Shown here in pieces: positions 16,270 to 25,957 of a stretch of DNA of 46,656 bases (position 1 is the stretch's first letter; the number at the start of each line of letters is the position of its first letter). Under the pieces are notes generated by a model that was not told where the DNA came from, ran no database searches, and worked only from the letters and a program-made list of their open reading frames with translations. A program made the translations under genes and the position numbers. The stretch spans positions 1 to 46,656 of the forward strand of contig NZ_LMBX01000026.1 of NCBI RefSeq assembly GCF_001439605.1, given 5' to 3'. The stretch comes from Cytobacillus praedii (GTDB taxonomy: Bacteria; Bacillota; Bacilli; Bacillales; Cytobacillaceae).

Positions 16270-17391
16270 CTAACTCAGTATTTCTCGAAACCTGTCCATC
16301 ATTCTTCCAGCACTTATAGACCATTTATAGCTATTTAACAAGGTTTCTCTAGCCAGCTGTCCCTTATTTTCAGCTTCATTTTGATTCATATAAACATGTC
16401 TCATTAAAGATCTTAAGTGATCTTTATTTGGCTCTGCCCATAATAGTTCTGTATTCCAAGCATTTAGCTTTTGATAGCCTTTCACATCGATAAGATAACC
16501 ATTTGTATGATTAATAAAATCAAGATGTGCTGACCAATTAGTGGTAATAACAGGGAGTCCTGTTGCCATTGCTTCCATAACAGTCATGTTCCAGCCTTCA
16601 CCGCGTGTAGGCAGAACATAGCAATTCACACTGTTATATAACTGTGCTATTTTCTCTTCACTCCAGTCATCTGTTGATGACAGAAATATAATTGAATCTC
16701 TTTTTCTTCCTGCTATTCTGCTAACAAATTGAGTGACCCTCTCCTGCTGCTGCCGGATCTCTTCTTGGCTGCTTGCACGGATTTTAATGATTAAACAAAC
16801 ATCCTCTTCTTCTCCAAACTCTTCAGCAAATGCCTGCAGCAATACATCGTATCCCTTGCGAGCATCCCATCCAGATGAACTCAAAATTAAAAAGGAAAAA
16901 CTGCGTTTGCCATTAATATTTAAAGGGGAAGCTCCTGGCCGATAAGTGTTCGTGTCAACTCCCAATGGCATTACTTTAAGCTTTTGAGGCTGAACCCCGC
17001 TATGAATAAAGGTGTGATAATTAAACATAGATGGAACCCAGATTTCATCCATTTGATTGCATGCATGGGTCCAATCCGCTGGGATTCTATTACACTCAAA
17101 CATTGTCAACCCAATACTAAATTGATTTGGATCTTTTTTTAAATAGCTCGGAATAAAGTGATAAAAAACAAGATGGTTCTCCTGTAAAGGTCGATGGGAA
17201 AGACTTTTTAACAATGACACTTCAGCTGGATCCATGGACATCGGCTCCCTTTCATTTACACAAGGTGTAAACCGAATATTTGCCTCTTGTTTGACCATTT
17301 CTAGTATTAAAGAGCGATTTGATTTTGCATAGCCTGTCGGTTCAAAAAAAGATCCATAGTTATGAATGTTTACCTGATTATCGTTAAGCAA
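16270..17391 (-). CDS. GT4 family glycosyltransferase
   Basis: The 373-residue product is a GT-B transferase: an N-terminal NIHNYGSFFEPTGYAKSNR loop, the linker SFLILSSSGWDARKGYDVLL, VCLIIKIRA, and the donor site NCYVLPTRGEGWNMTVMEAMA followed by PVITTNWSAHLDF. The C-terminal LLWAEPNKDHLRSLMRHVY is shared with the next gene and with the transferase at 31432, so these are paralogues. The TTG at 17391 is best spaced from the strong AGGAGG site; an in-frame TTG six bases upstream is too close. It is the first gene of the minus-strand operon running to 12138 and follows a sigma-K-like -10 element. Confidence 0.87.
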   Translation of the reverse strand: MLNDNQVNIHNYGSFFEPTGYAKSNRSLILEMVKQEANIRFTPCVNEREPMSMDPAEVSLLKSLSHRPLQENHLVFYHFIPSYLKKDPNQFSIGLTMFECNRIPADWTHACNQMDEIWVPSMFNYHTFIHSGVQPQKLKVMPLGVDTNTYRPGASPLNINGKRSFSFLILSSSGWDARKGYDVLLQAFAEEFGEEEDVCLIIKIRASSQEEIRQQQERVTQFVSRIAGRKRDSIIFLSSTDDWSEEKIAQLYNSVNCYVLPTRGEGWNMTVMEAMATGLPVITTNWSAHLDFINHTNGYLIDVKGYQKLNAWNTELLWAEPNKDHLRSLMRHVYMNQNEAENKGQLARETLLNSYKWSISAGRMMDRFREILS

Positions 17392-17431
17392 ACACAATCA
17401 CCTCCTAAAATCTTACTGTTTCTTTATATGT

Positions 17432-17440
17432 TATGTTATG
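17432..17440 (-). promoter_or_regulatory. Sigma-K-like -10 of the four-gene glycosyltransferase operon
   Basis: CATAACATA on the minus strand (17440-17432) matches CATAnnnTA exactly, about 40 bases before the first start codon. The -35 region is not clear: an ACC lies about 19 bases upstream, wider than in the promoters near 7.4 and 7.6 kb. Confidence 0.4.
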
Positions 17441-17930
17441 CCTTGGACAAGCGGAACAAGGTCAATTGCCTTTTTTCCTGCATTAAAATAGCCAATTAGT
17501 AGCATAAAATGTGAATTAAAGGAAAGTAGAAAGGGGGAATAATGCAAATTCAATACTTGTCCAATCACAATCATACTTCGAAACATATTTTATAAGATAA
17601 AAAGTTTATGCGGTGATTGACAAAGGTAACAATACTAACCTTCCCAGTGAGGCTGTCCAATTAGTCCGATTCCAAAACTGCTAAAGCAGCCGAGACTAAT
17701 TGATCCTCCTGAGCAACAATGCCTTTGGGAAGAGTCATGACCAGCCGGAGCGCAAAGAATCAGCTGTCATTTCAATGGAGAATTTGTCAACCCTTTTTGT
17801 TTCCTGAGTACACTAAAGCTTTTGTTAGAAGCTTAAAAAATTCCATTCCAAGACTTTCATTTTCCTAAAATATCACTGTTTTCTTGTTTAGTCTTTGGAA
17901 GAAAACGTAAAAAGATTGGAGGTTTGGTAA
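17441..17930. other. Intergenic region with a GC-richer hairpin segment
   Basis: About 490 bases lie between divergent genes. From 17640 to 17790 the composition is richer in G and C and can fold: CAATTAGTC (about 17659) pairs with GACTAATTG (about 17694), with TGCTAAAGCA inside the loop. No frame with a ribosome site crosses it. It could be a structured RNA or the remains of a mobile element. Confidence 0.3.
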
Positions 17931-18533
17931 ATGAGTGTTTTAGATAGAGACACTTTTTTTAAACTTTTTGGCAGAGGTACCTTCCATGGTGAGCCGTCTA
18001 TTTACTTGGGGTTTAATGATATCGAGCCAATCTTAGCATTTGTACAAACTTTTCATATAAAAACGATCATTGAAATTGGTATTCAACGCGGAGCTACAGC
18101 AAAATGTATCTTAGATAATTGTTCATCTGTAGAAAGGTATATTGGAATAGACCTTACACCAGACTCTCAAACTACCTTGTCAATTCAACAAGGAGAAATC
18201 CCCAAAATTGCTGGAGAATTAGTTAAGGATTATCACCAGGTTGAACTAATTTTAACACCAAATGGTACAAGAGATTTATCTCCTGTCCATCTCCCAGCAG
18301 CAGAATTAATTTTAATTGATGGAGACCATTCTGCAGAAGGTGTTTTATTAGATACCATATTAGCGCGTCAAACGATTCGAAAAGGCGGAATCATTTGTTG
18401 GCACGACTACGGAAATTCACTAGTACCAGATGTAACAAGAGTAATTGATGATTTGAATTTAAACGAAGGGAATCAAATTTTTCTGATCGAAAACGGATTT
18501 TTATGTTTTCAAATTTGCAGGGAAGGAAGATAG
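17931..18533 (+). CDS. Class I SAM-dependent methyltransferase (Methyltransf_24-like)
   Basis: The 200-residue product has the SAM-binding motif IIEIGIQRGATAKCI (about residue 45), the acidic strand YIGIDL, and AELILIDGDHSAEGV followed by GGIICWHDYGN. This IDGDH...HDY pattern is typical of the Methyltransf_24 group found in surface polysaccharide clusters, which O-methylates sugars or related acceptors. A GGAGG site precedes the ATG. It is a single gene with its own terminator, divergent from the glycosyltransferase operon. A second enzyme of the same type is at 22981. The acceptor is unknown. Confidence 0.8.
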   Translation: MSVLDRDTFFKLFGRGTFHGEPSIYLGFNDIEPILAFVQTFHIKTIIEIGIQRGATAKCILDNCSSVERYIGIDLTPDSQTTLSIQQGEIPKIAGELVKDYHQVELILTPNGTRDLSPVHLPAAELILIDGDHSAEGVLLDTILARQTIRKGGIICWHDYGNSLVPDVTRVIDDLNLNEGNQIFLIENGFLCFQICREGR

Positions 18534-18546
18534 TTCTCCGTTATAA

Positions 18547-18592
18547 AAAATACGGTAGAATAGCTGAATTGGCTATATTCTACCGTATTTTC
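18547..18592. terminator. Bidirectional terminator between methyltransferase and gmd
   Basis: The arms AAAATACGGTAGAATAGC and GGCTATATTCTACCGTATTTT pair almost perfectly, with A and T runs on both sides. It can end both the plus-strand methyltransferase and the minus-strand gmd transcript. Confidence 0.8.
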
Positions 18593-18612
18593 TTATATTT
18601 TCTTGGGATTTG

Positions 18613-19572
<960 letters not shown>

Positions 19573-19626
19573 TCAGTCCTCCCTATTTATGCAATGTTAT
19601 ATAATATGAAGGAAATCTTATTTCGA

Positions 19627-20664
19627 TCATTTATCCTTGAAATTATTCTTTGGTATGTTTTCTTTATTAAGAAATTTTTTTATTGTTTGTTCTTTAGATT
19701 TGTGACATACCAAAATTCCCTCATCGGTTGAGGCGACAATAAGATCCTCTACCCCAATAAGAAGAGTCTTCCGTTCAGAATATACGATGCAATTTTTTGA
19801 TAAAGCTGACATGACATCGCCGATCAGGTAATTGTAATTATGATCAGATGAGTGGATACGCCCCAATGAAGTCCATGATCCTATGTCATCCCATTCAAAA
19901 TTTACAGGGACAGTAAAAACATTCTCTGCCTTCTCCAAAATCGCATAATCAATAGACACCTTCGGTAATAAAGAATAGACTTCTTGTAATTTAGTTTGAT
20001 TGTCATTGATGATTTTCCACAACTCGGGTTGATGCTTGGAAAAGTTATAGGCTATTGTTGAAGGTTTCCAGACAAAAATGCCGCTGTTCCAGAAAACATT
20101 CTCATCCGAAATCAATTCTTCCGCCTTTTTTAAATCCGGCTTTTCGATGAATTCTTCTACTTGATAGGCTGAAAAAGAAAATGGAGTTTTTTTATTAGCT
20201 TTTATATAACCATATCCCGTCTCAGGTCCTGTTGGTTGGATACCGAGAGTAACGATTGAATTATTTTGTTCCGCTACAGTTTCTGCCAGTGTTAGTGCCT
20301 TATGGAAGACTTGGCCATTCCCTATATATTGGTCAGATGGTGCCATTACGAGGACCTCATCATCCTTTTGATTAAGAAAATGCATAGCAGTTAAGGCAAT
20401 GCATGGTGCTGTATCACGTTGATCTGGCTCTAAAATAATTTGACAATCTTGCAGTTCAGGTAATTGTTTTACTACTAATGGCAAATATTTTTCTGTTGTA
20501 ACGACAAACACCTTTCCGGCAGGCATCCAGTCTCTAAAACGCTGATAAGTCTCCTGAAGCATTGAATCATTAGAAATTAAGTTCAGAAACTGTTTAGGTT
20601 TGTCTTCAGAACTTAAAGGCCAAAACCGAGTACCCTGCCCTCCTGCCAAAATAATTGCTTTCAT
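19627..20664 (-). CDS. manC: Mannose-1-phosphate guanylyltransferase
   Basis: The 345-residue product makes GDP-mannose from mannose 1-phosphate and GTP. The nucleotidyltransferase signature AIILAGGQGTRFWPLS with KPKQFLNL is complete, as are VMAPSDQYI, the FIEKPD loop, FWNSGIFVWKPS and VNFEWDDIGSW. It is the single-domain form without a C-terminal isomerase, consistent with a separate manA at 32574. I prefer the ATG at 20664 over the GTG at 20676, since AAAAGGTG lies at the latter. It is transcribed towards gmd. A decayed copy is at 30302-31289. Confidence 0.93.
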   Translation of the reverse strand: MKAIILAGGQGTRFWPLSSEDKPKQFLNLISNDSMLQETYQRFRDWMPAGKVFVVTTEKYLPLVVKQLPELQDCQIILEPDQRDTAPCIALTAMHFLNQKDDEVLVMAPSDQYIGNGQVFHKALTLAETVAEQNNSIVTLGIQPTGPETGYGYIKANKKTPFSFSAYQVEEFIEKPDLKKAEELISDENVFWNSGIFVWKPSTIAYNFSKHQPELWKIINDNQTKLQEVYSLLPKVSIDYAILEKAENVFTVPVNFEWDDIGSWTSLGRIHSSDHNYNYLIGDVMSALSKNCIVYSERKTLLIGVEDLIVASTDEGILVCHKSKEQTIKKFLNKENIPKNNFKDK

Positions 20665-20796
20665 ATTTTTCCACACCTTTTTTGTATTTTAATATCTTAG
20701 AAGGAGATACTTCACTGTCTAACTAATCTCCATTATATGAATCAACTAAGTGGCGGGAACTCGGTAAATATCTATTTTTACTCGATTTATTACTAT

Positions 20797-20823
20797 TTAA
20801 ATTAATCCCGACTCTGTAAGCTC
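20797..20823 (-). pseudogene. Last codons of a lost GT4 gene (remnant)
   Basis: On the minus strand this reads ELTESGLI and a stop, matching the C-terminus RLTELGLI of the intact glycosyltransferase at 31432. The adjoining 3' flank (20753-20796) also matches the flank at 31384-31431 (GGGAACTCGGTAAATATCTA in both). Everything upstream in the gene is deleted; manA-like sequence begins about 50 bases further on. Confidence 0.75.
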
Positions 20824-20869
20824 CCTATTTTAATGCTATTTTTAGTGCATTGAGTATTAGGGAGTACTT

Positions 20870-21135
20870 GGACCAACAAATCTGCATTTAAACATGAATA
20901 CTAGTCAGAAGTGGATAAACGAGGATGGATATTTCCCAACAATTAACGATTATTTTTCCAAATATTACTAATATTTCTATCTTTATATTTTCCAGCTTCC
21001 TTTACTTTGATCATCTAAATTCTAGAAATATCCACATGCTCACCTATATTATTTGAGGGAATTTGATAGCAATCCGATCGCATAATTCGGTACTTCCCCA
21101 GATCCTTTCTTTAAACATAGCAACTAAAATAAGAG
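20870..21135 (-). pseudogene. Decayed 5' fragment of manA
   Basis: On the minus strand, about 21130 to 21060 reads MFKERIWGSTELCDRIAIK, which is the ManA N-terminus (compare VFKERIWGGSALYDQFGYS in the intact gene). From about 21000 to 20870 the DNA aligns with 33370-33240 of intact manA (for example ACAAATCTGCATTT and CCCAACAATT...CGATTATTTTTCC). Frameshifts and stops are present and the 3' two thirds are absent. The upstream flank near 21203-21250 (ACTGAGGTATTATATGGG) also matches the manA upstream region at 33605-33622. Confidence 0.8.
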
Positions 21136-21283
21136 TTATCATATATTCTTACTTCCTAATAAGTTTATTTCAGAATGAATTGTGTGAATTATATAAAAAG
21201 AAACACTGAGGTATTATATGGGGATAAGTCTTCGGGGATATAGGTGAATACCTAGAATTAAACAAATAAATTTACGGAATAAA

Positions 21284-21545
21284 CCTAACCCTTTTAGTTT
21301 TTACGACGTGAAGGGATTAGGCTTTTCAAGTTATATCATTTTGTGGGCTGAGTTTGAACTTCCTGAAAGCATGGAAAAACGTCATAAGAAACTCCATGTC
21401 CTCTTTTAGTTATAAATATTCAGAATGAACAGAATGTTCAGTATCATAGATAATCACAAATATTAACAACTTGTGATATGAACTGCACCCGATTTGTTAA
21501 ACACTTTGCTAACAATTTGGGGTGCAGTTTTTAGTTTTTTATCTT
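21284..21545. other. Intergenic hairpins, one terminator-like
   Basis: Two inverted repeats lie here. CCTAACC...GGATTAGG (21284-21321) is weak. AACTGCACCC (21481-21490) with GGGTGCAGTT (21520-21529) contains a nested TTGTTAA/TAACAA stem and is followed by T runs, as a plus-strand terminator would be, though no plus-strand gene precedes it. The second looks like the transcript ends seen after some IS3-family transposases; no transposase is left. The rest of 20677-21749 outside the remnants shows no gene. Confidence 0.4.
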
Positions 21546-21749
21546 TCATTTTAAATTGCTATATTAATAATAAATTCTAGGATCTTATAACAAAAGTTTG
21601 ATTATTTTCGCTGTTTCTTCATTTGAATGATCATCCATCGTGAACAGTTCCAGCTCTCCAAAATCTTCGCAACTACACAACTGATCACAAAGCTTATTAT
21701 TACTCTTTTAATATAATTGATCCTATTGTGGTACTTGGATAAATATAAT

Positions 21750-22646
21750 CTAGTAAAATATATTTCTAATAAAATCATGGACGTATTGTCTATCTTTATC
21801 CTGAAGAAGTGCAGCATTTTCATTAATTATTGTTTGAACATGTACATCAGATGAAACAACATATGAATAAATAATATTTTTAACATCATTTTTTTTCTGA
21901 ACATCTATTGGGGAATGGTTAATTCCAAGATTATATTCTTTAAGAATACTAGTCATAGGGCTATTATTAATTTGATCCTTTAATTCTTCACTAATCAAAT
22001 ATTGGGATATATAATTGTACTCCTTTTGCCAAAAACGAAAGGTCATCAACTTCTCATCCACCACTACTACATCTCCTAATAATAAAATTTCTAATCTTAA
22101 TGGAAAGTCATTAGCGATGGTTTCTTGTAATCCCCTTGTTTTTCTTAAAGCCTCAGTCCGATATATTCCCCAAACTAGCCAATCAGAAAAAACTGTAAGA
22201 ACTCTATTCGAATAATCAAAGTTAGATGTATCTATCCAATGTTTGTCCCCTATGTTATTTCCTTCTCCATCAATAAAATCAGTTTGGCTTATACAAAATG
22301 CTGCATTAGGATTTTGCTCTAGTTTATTTATACATTTTTCAATATATGTCAAATCCCATAGGTCATCATTGGCTGCCATCATTATATAATCGCCTTTAGC
22401 AAGCTCAATCACTCGATTAAAATTTCTGGCCATACCGGTATTTGTTGAGTTGCGAAAGTATGAAATTCGTGAATCTATATTTTCGTACGATCTGCAGATT
22501 GCCTCTGTAGAGTCGGTTGAGGCGTTGTCTGAAATAATTAATTCAATATTTTTGTAAGTCTGATTCAATAGACAACTTAAAGCAGACTGTATATATTTCT
22601 CCCCATTATATACAGGCATACATATACTTACTAAAGGTAAATTCAT
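21750..22646 (-). CDS. GT2 family glycosyltransferase
   Basis: The 298-residue product starts at the ATG at 22646, which follows AAAGGAG. It has a full GT-A domain: VSICMPVYNGEKYI (residues 6-19), IELIISDNASTDST, TGMARNFNRVIELAKGDY and the metal motif NDD at 93-95 in AANDDLW. A C-terminal part without membrane segments follows. It is an inverting family 2 enzyme and probably elongates a surface glycan. The gene is isolated on the minus strand, and its DNA is more AT-rich than the glycosyltransferases at 11-17 kb, which suggests a separate arrival. Confidence 0.85.
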   Translation of the reverse strand: MNLPLVSICMPVYNGEKYIQSALSCLLNQTYKNIELIISDNASTDSTEAICRSYENIDSRISYFRNSTNTGMARNFNRVIELAKGDYIMMAANDDLWDLTYIEKCINKLEQNPNAAFCISQTDFIDGEGNNIGDKHWIDTSNFDYSNRVLTVFSDWLVWGIYRTEALRKTRGLQETIANDFPLRLEILLLGDVVVVDEKLMTFRFWQKEYNYISQYLISEELKDQINNSPMTSILKEYNLGINHSPIDVQKKNDVKNIIYSYVVSSDVHVQTIINENAALLQDKDRQYVHDFIRNIFY

Positions 22647-22980
22647 AAAAATGTCTCCTTTATCTGACAAATTATTATCGATTATTGCAATATATTCATT
22701 AAACACAATAAGATAACGGTAAATGTCCCAACCAAACCCTTTTAATTGAATATGATGAATCCATCTTGCACCAAACCAAACCTGGGAAAAAATTTGTAAT
22801 TACAAACCTTAAGTTATATCTCTAAATTTTTCTTACGCAATACTAAAGACCATTTAGTTAATATTTCTATTAGATAATTGGTTCATCTAATGTTATAAAT
22901 TGTGAAAAACTGCATAGATATCATTAAAAGAAAAGCATCAGTCTTTTCAATTTATATATTTATTCGGGAGGATGAGTATA

Positions 22981-23682
22981 GTGAATAGGTTCTGGGAAAA
23001 AATTGTAAAACCAATTTTAATAAAAACGGAAGCCAAAAAAATTATTGAAATTGGATCTGGTCTTGGTAATAACACTAGAAATTTGCTTGGATACTGTCAG
23101 GCGATGGATGCTCAATTAACTGCTATTGATCCAAAACCACTTTTTGACGTTAAAACGTGGACAGATCTTTACCCTGAACATTTAACTGTTTATCAACAGC
23201 CGAGTATGCAAATTTTACCTCAACTGGAGGATTATGATGTTGTACTTATTGACGGTGATCATAACTGGTACACAGTTTACAATGAGTTAAACTTAATTGA
23301 GAAAAATGCGTTAAAAAACCAGAAATTACCATTAATTTTCCTACATGATACAGATTGGCCATTTGCTCGAAGAGACTTATATTTTTACCCGGAAAGCATC
23401 CCCGAAGAATATCGACAACCTTATGCTCAAAAAGGAATAGTTCAAGGGAAATCTGAACTAGTCGATGAAGGAGGATTGCATAGTTCTTACTTCAACGCAC
23501 TATATGAGAACGGAGAAAAAAATGGGGTTTTAACTGCTATTGAAGATTTTTTAAAACAGACATCTTTGCCAAATATTTTATTTAAAGCATATTCAAATCG
23601 TGGCCTTTGCACAATTGTTCCTTCCGATAATAAAACATTAGTAAAATCTATTAAATATATTTTTGATTCCTCAGGAATGTAA
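22981..23682 (+). CDS. Class I SAM-dependent methyltransferase (Methyltransf_24-like)
   Basis: The product has 233 residues from the GTG at 22981, nine bases after GGGAGG; the in-frame ATG at 22972 abuts that site. It has IIEIGSGLGNNTRNLL for SAM binding, LTAIDPKP, then YDVVLIDGDHNWYTVYNEL and LIFLHDTDWPFARRD. This is the same layout as the methyltransferase at 17931 but a distinct subtype, with an insertion (RRDLYFYPESIPEEYRQPYAQKG) often seen in enzymes of polysaccharide clusters. It probably methylates a sugar or a linked group. It is a single gene, followed by a hairpin. Confidence 0.8.
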   Translation: MNRFWEKIVKPILIKTEAKKIIEIGSGLGNNTRNLLGYCQAMDAQLTAIDPKPLFDVKTWTDLYPEHLTVYQQPSMQILPQLEDYDVVLIDGDHNWYTVYNELNLIEKNALKNQKLPLIFLHDTDWPFARRDLYFYPESIPEEYRQPYAQKGIVQGKSELVDEGGLHSSYFNALYENGEKNGVLTAIEDFLKQTSLPNILFKAYSNRGLCTIVPSDNKTLVKSIKYIFDSSGM

Positions 23683-23722
23683 AAGTATCCAGCATCAAAA
23701 GACAACAAAGTTTATTCCCTTT

Positions 23723-23768
23723 CCCCTTAAAGCAGACAGTATTTACTGTTTTTCTTTAGGGGGATTTT
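23723..23768 (+). terminator. Terminator of the methyltransferase gene
   Basis: CCCCTTAAAG (23723-23732) pairs with CTTTAGGGG (23754-23762), with an inner ACAGT/ACTGT stem, followed by ATTTTTA. About 240 further bases before rfbF hold no supported gene. Confidence 0.6.
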
Positions 23769-24000
23769 TATTGAATAAAATTATGTATCAGCTTACTGTT
23801 TATACTGAAATAAATATGGCCCCCTATACATTTGGATGAAATAACCCTCACTATTTATATAGCCCCGTAATATACTATTTTGTGATAAGAACCTTATAAA
23901 GGGTTTTTCATGTCTAACGTTGAAGACAAATAGTCAATTTTATTCTCGACTTTTAATATCTAATAATCGTGTTAGTAAAATTAAAAGGGGGCGACGCTTT

Positions 24001-24771
24001 ATGCAGGTTGTGATATTAGCTGGGGGATATGGAACTAGAATTAGTGAAGAAACACATCTTAAACCAAAACCAATGATTGAAATCGGAGGCAAGCCTTTAC
24101 TATGGCATATTATGAAAATTTATTCTCATTATGGAATTAATGATTTTATCATCTGTCTTGGCTATAAAGGCTACGTAATAAAAGAATATTTTTCAAATTA
24201 CTTTTTGCATATGTCAGACATTACTTTCGACATGTCAAAAAGTGAAACAATTATTCACCAGAATAAAGCAGAACCATGGAAGATTACTCTAGTAGATACT
24301 GGTCAGGAAACATTAACTGGAGGGAGGATTAAAAGGGTAAAAGATTATATTAAGGATCAGACTTTTTGTTTAACTTATGGAGATGGACTAAGTAATATTA
24401 ATATTAGTGAATTAATTAAATTTCATAATAAACATGAAAAGCACGCGACAGTTTCAGCCGTTCAGCCACCTGGAAGATTTGGAGAAATAATTCTTCAAAA
24501 CGATCAAGTCAGCGGGTTTAATGAAAAACCTAAGGGTGACGGGAATTGGGTAAACGGAGGATTTTTTGTTCTTGATTCTGCTGTTTTTAATTATATTTCT
24601 GATGATAAGACAGTTTGGGAAAGAGAACCTCTTGAGAGGTTAGCAAAAGAAAATCAACTGGCTGCCTTTCAACATAAAGGATTTTGGCAACCGATGGATA
24701 CGTTGAGAGACCGTATGAAATTAGAAGATATGTGGAGTAAAGATAAGGCTCCATGGAGGGTATGGCAATGA
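24001..24771 (+). CDS. rfbF: Glucose-1-phosphate cytidylyltransferase
   Basis: The 256-residue product makes CDP-glucose from glucose 1-phosphate and CTP. It shows VVILAGGYGTRISEET, KPKPMIEIGGKPLLWHIM (diagnostic of RfbF), FIICLGYKGYVIKEYF, TYGDGLSNI, the GRFGEI loop and FNEKPKGDGNWVNGGFFV, and ends with FWQPMDTLRDRMKLE. Length is normal. The ATG at 24001 follows AAGGGGGCGACG. Its stop overlaps the start of rfbG by the ATGA arrangement, so the two are translationally coupled. Confidence 0.95.
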   Translation: MQVVILAGGYGTRISEETHLKPKPMIEIGGKPLLWHIMKIYSHYGINDFIICLGYKGYVIKEYFSNYFLHMSDITFDMSKSETIIHQNKAEPWKITLVDTGQETLTGGRIKRVKDYIKDQTFCLTYGDGLSNINISELIKFHNKHEKHATVSAVQPPGRFGEIILQNDQVSGFNEKPKGDGNWVNGGFFVLDSAVFNYISDDKTVWEREPLERLAKENQLAAFQHKGFWQPMDTLRDRMKLEDMWSKDKAPWRVWQ

Positions 24772-25832
24772 AGGAAAATAAATTTTGGAAAGGCAAGAAA
24801 GTACTTGTAACCGGACATACGGGTTTTAAAGGAACATGGCTTACATTATGGCTTAATTCTCTTGGGGCTGAGGTATATGGCTATTCACTTGACCCCCTAT
24901 CTATTCCGAATCTTTTTCAAATCACTGATGCATCACAGGAGTGTCATTCGTGTTATGGTGATATAAATAATCTACAGAAACTACTGCAATATATGACTAC
25001 AATACAACCTCAAATTATTTTCCACTTAGCGGCACAACCGATTGTAGGCACCTCTTATGAAGATCCAATTAACACATTTAATACGAACGTGTTAGGTACT
25101 GCTCATGTTCTAGAAGCAGCGCGAAAAACCAAAAGTGTTAAGATTGTTATTAATATTTCAAGCGACAAATGTTATGAAAATGATGATCTTCCTAATAGAC
25201 TTTTTAATGAAGAAGATCGTCTGGGTGGCAATGATCCTTATGCTGCAAGTAAAGCTTGTGCCGAGCTAGTTATTAAAGCTTATCGTAAATCTTATTTTAA
25301 CCAAGATTCCCAATCTAAACAAATTGTCTCCTCTGTAAGAGCAGGGAATGTAATTGGGGGTGGGGATTGGTCAAAAGATCGTTTGCTGCCGGACATAAGC
25401 AGGGCATTTATTGAAGGAAAAGGAATAAAAATTAGAAAACCAAATGCTGTTCGACCTTGGCAGCATGTACTTGAACCACTTAATGGTTATCTGCTTTTAG
25501 CTGAGAAAATGTGGGTAAATAAGGAATATAGCGGTGACTGGAATTTTGGTCCGATGGATGATAAATACATGACTGTAGAGGAATTAGTTAATTTGAGCAT
25601 GGAACTATGGGGTAAAAAGATTAATGTCGAATATGACTCCGATTATCATTATGAATCTACCTACCTAAAGCTTGATAGTTCTAAAGCCATTCAAAAAATA
25701 GGATGGAGACCAAAATTAACAAAGAAAGAGTCTATTGAATGGACGGTTCAATGGTACAAAAACTATATATCTGGTAACGATATGAAATTGTTTACTTTAA
25801 CTCAAATTAAGGATTACCAATCTATTTTATAG
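24768..25832 (+). CDS. rfbG: CDP-glucose 4,6-dehydratase
   Basis: The 354-residue SDR enzyme converts CDP-glucose to CDP-4-keto-6-deoxyglucose. It has KKVLVTGHTGFKGTWL (the RfbG form of the dinucleotide site), FHLAAQPIVGTSYEDP, NISSDKCYEN, the catalytic DPYAASKACAEL (Tyr-x3-Lys), SVRAGNVIGGGDWSKDRL and RPWQHVLEPL. The ATG at 24768 overlaps the rfbF stop and has GGAGGG upstream. In enteric bacteria RfbH follows to make 3,6-dideoxy sugars; no RfbH is present here, so the product is more likely a 6-deoxyhexose. Confidence 0.95.
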   Translation: MKENKFWKGKKVLVTGHTGFKGTWLTLWLNSLGAEVYGYSLDPLSIPNLFQITDASQECHSCYGDINNLQKLLQYMTTIQPQIIFHLAAQPIVGTSYEDPINTFNTNVLGTAHVLEAARKTKSVKIVINISSDKCYENDDLPNRLFNEEDRLGGNDPYAASKACAELVIKAYRKSYFNQDSQSKQIVSSVRAGNVIGGGDWSKDRLLPDISRAFIEGKGIKIRKPNAVRPWQHVLEPLNGYLLLAEKMWVNKEYSGDWNFGPMDDKYMTVEELVNLSMELWGKKINVEYDSDYHYESTYLKLDSSKAIQKIGWRPKLTKKESIEWTVQWYKNYISGNDMKLFTLTQIKDYQSIL

Positions 25833-25957
25833 TTTTACCATGTATTTATAAGGTGAAGTAAAGAATCACATAACATGGCATTTATTAGACTTTAAGGTTG
25901 AAATTATGTTTTCACAATTCTGCAACAGAAGAGATCTAATTAAGGACGGTTGTATGT

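Noticed and set aside
16081..16338. Plus-strand 85-codon open frame
   Set aside because: It has no ribosome site, overlaps the 3' end of the GT4 gene on the other strand and reads through the repeat-like segment.
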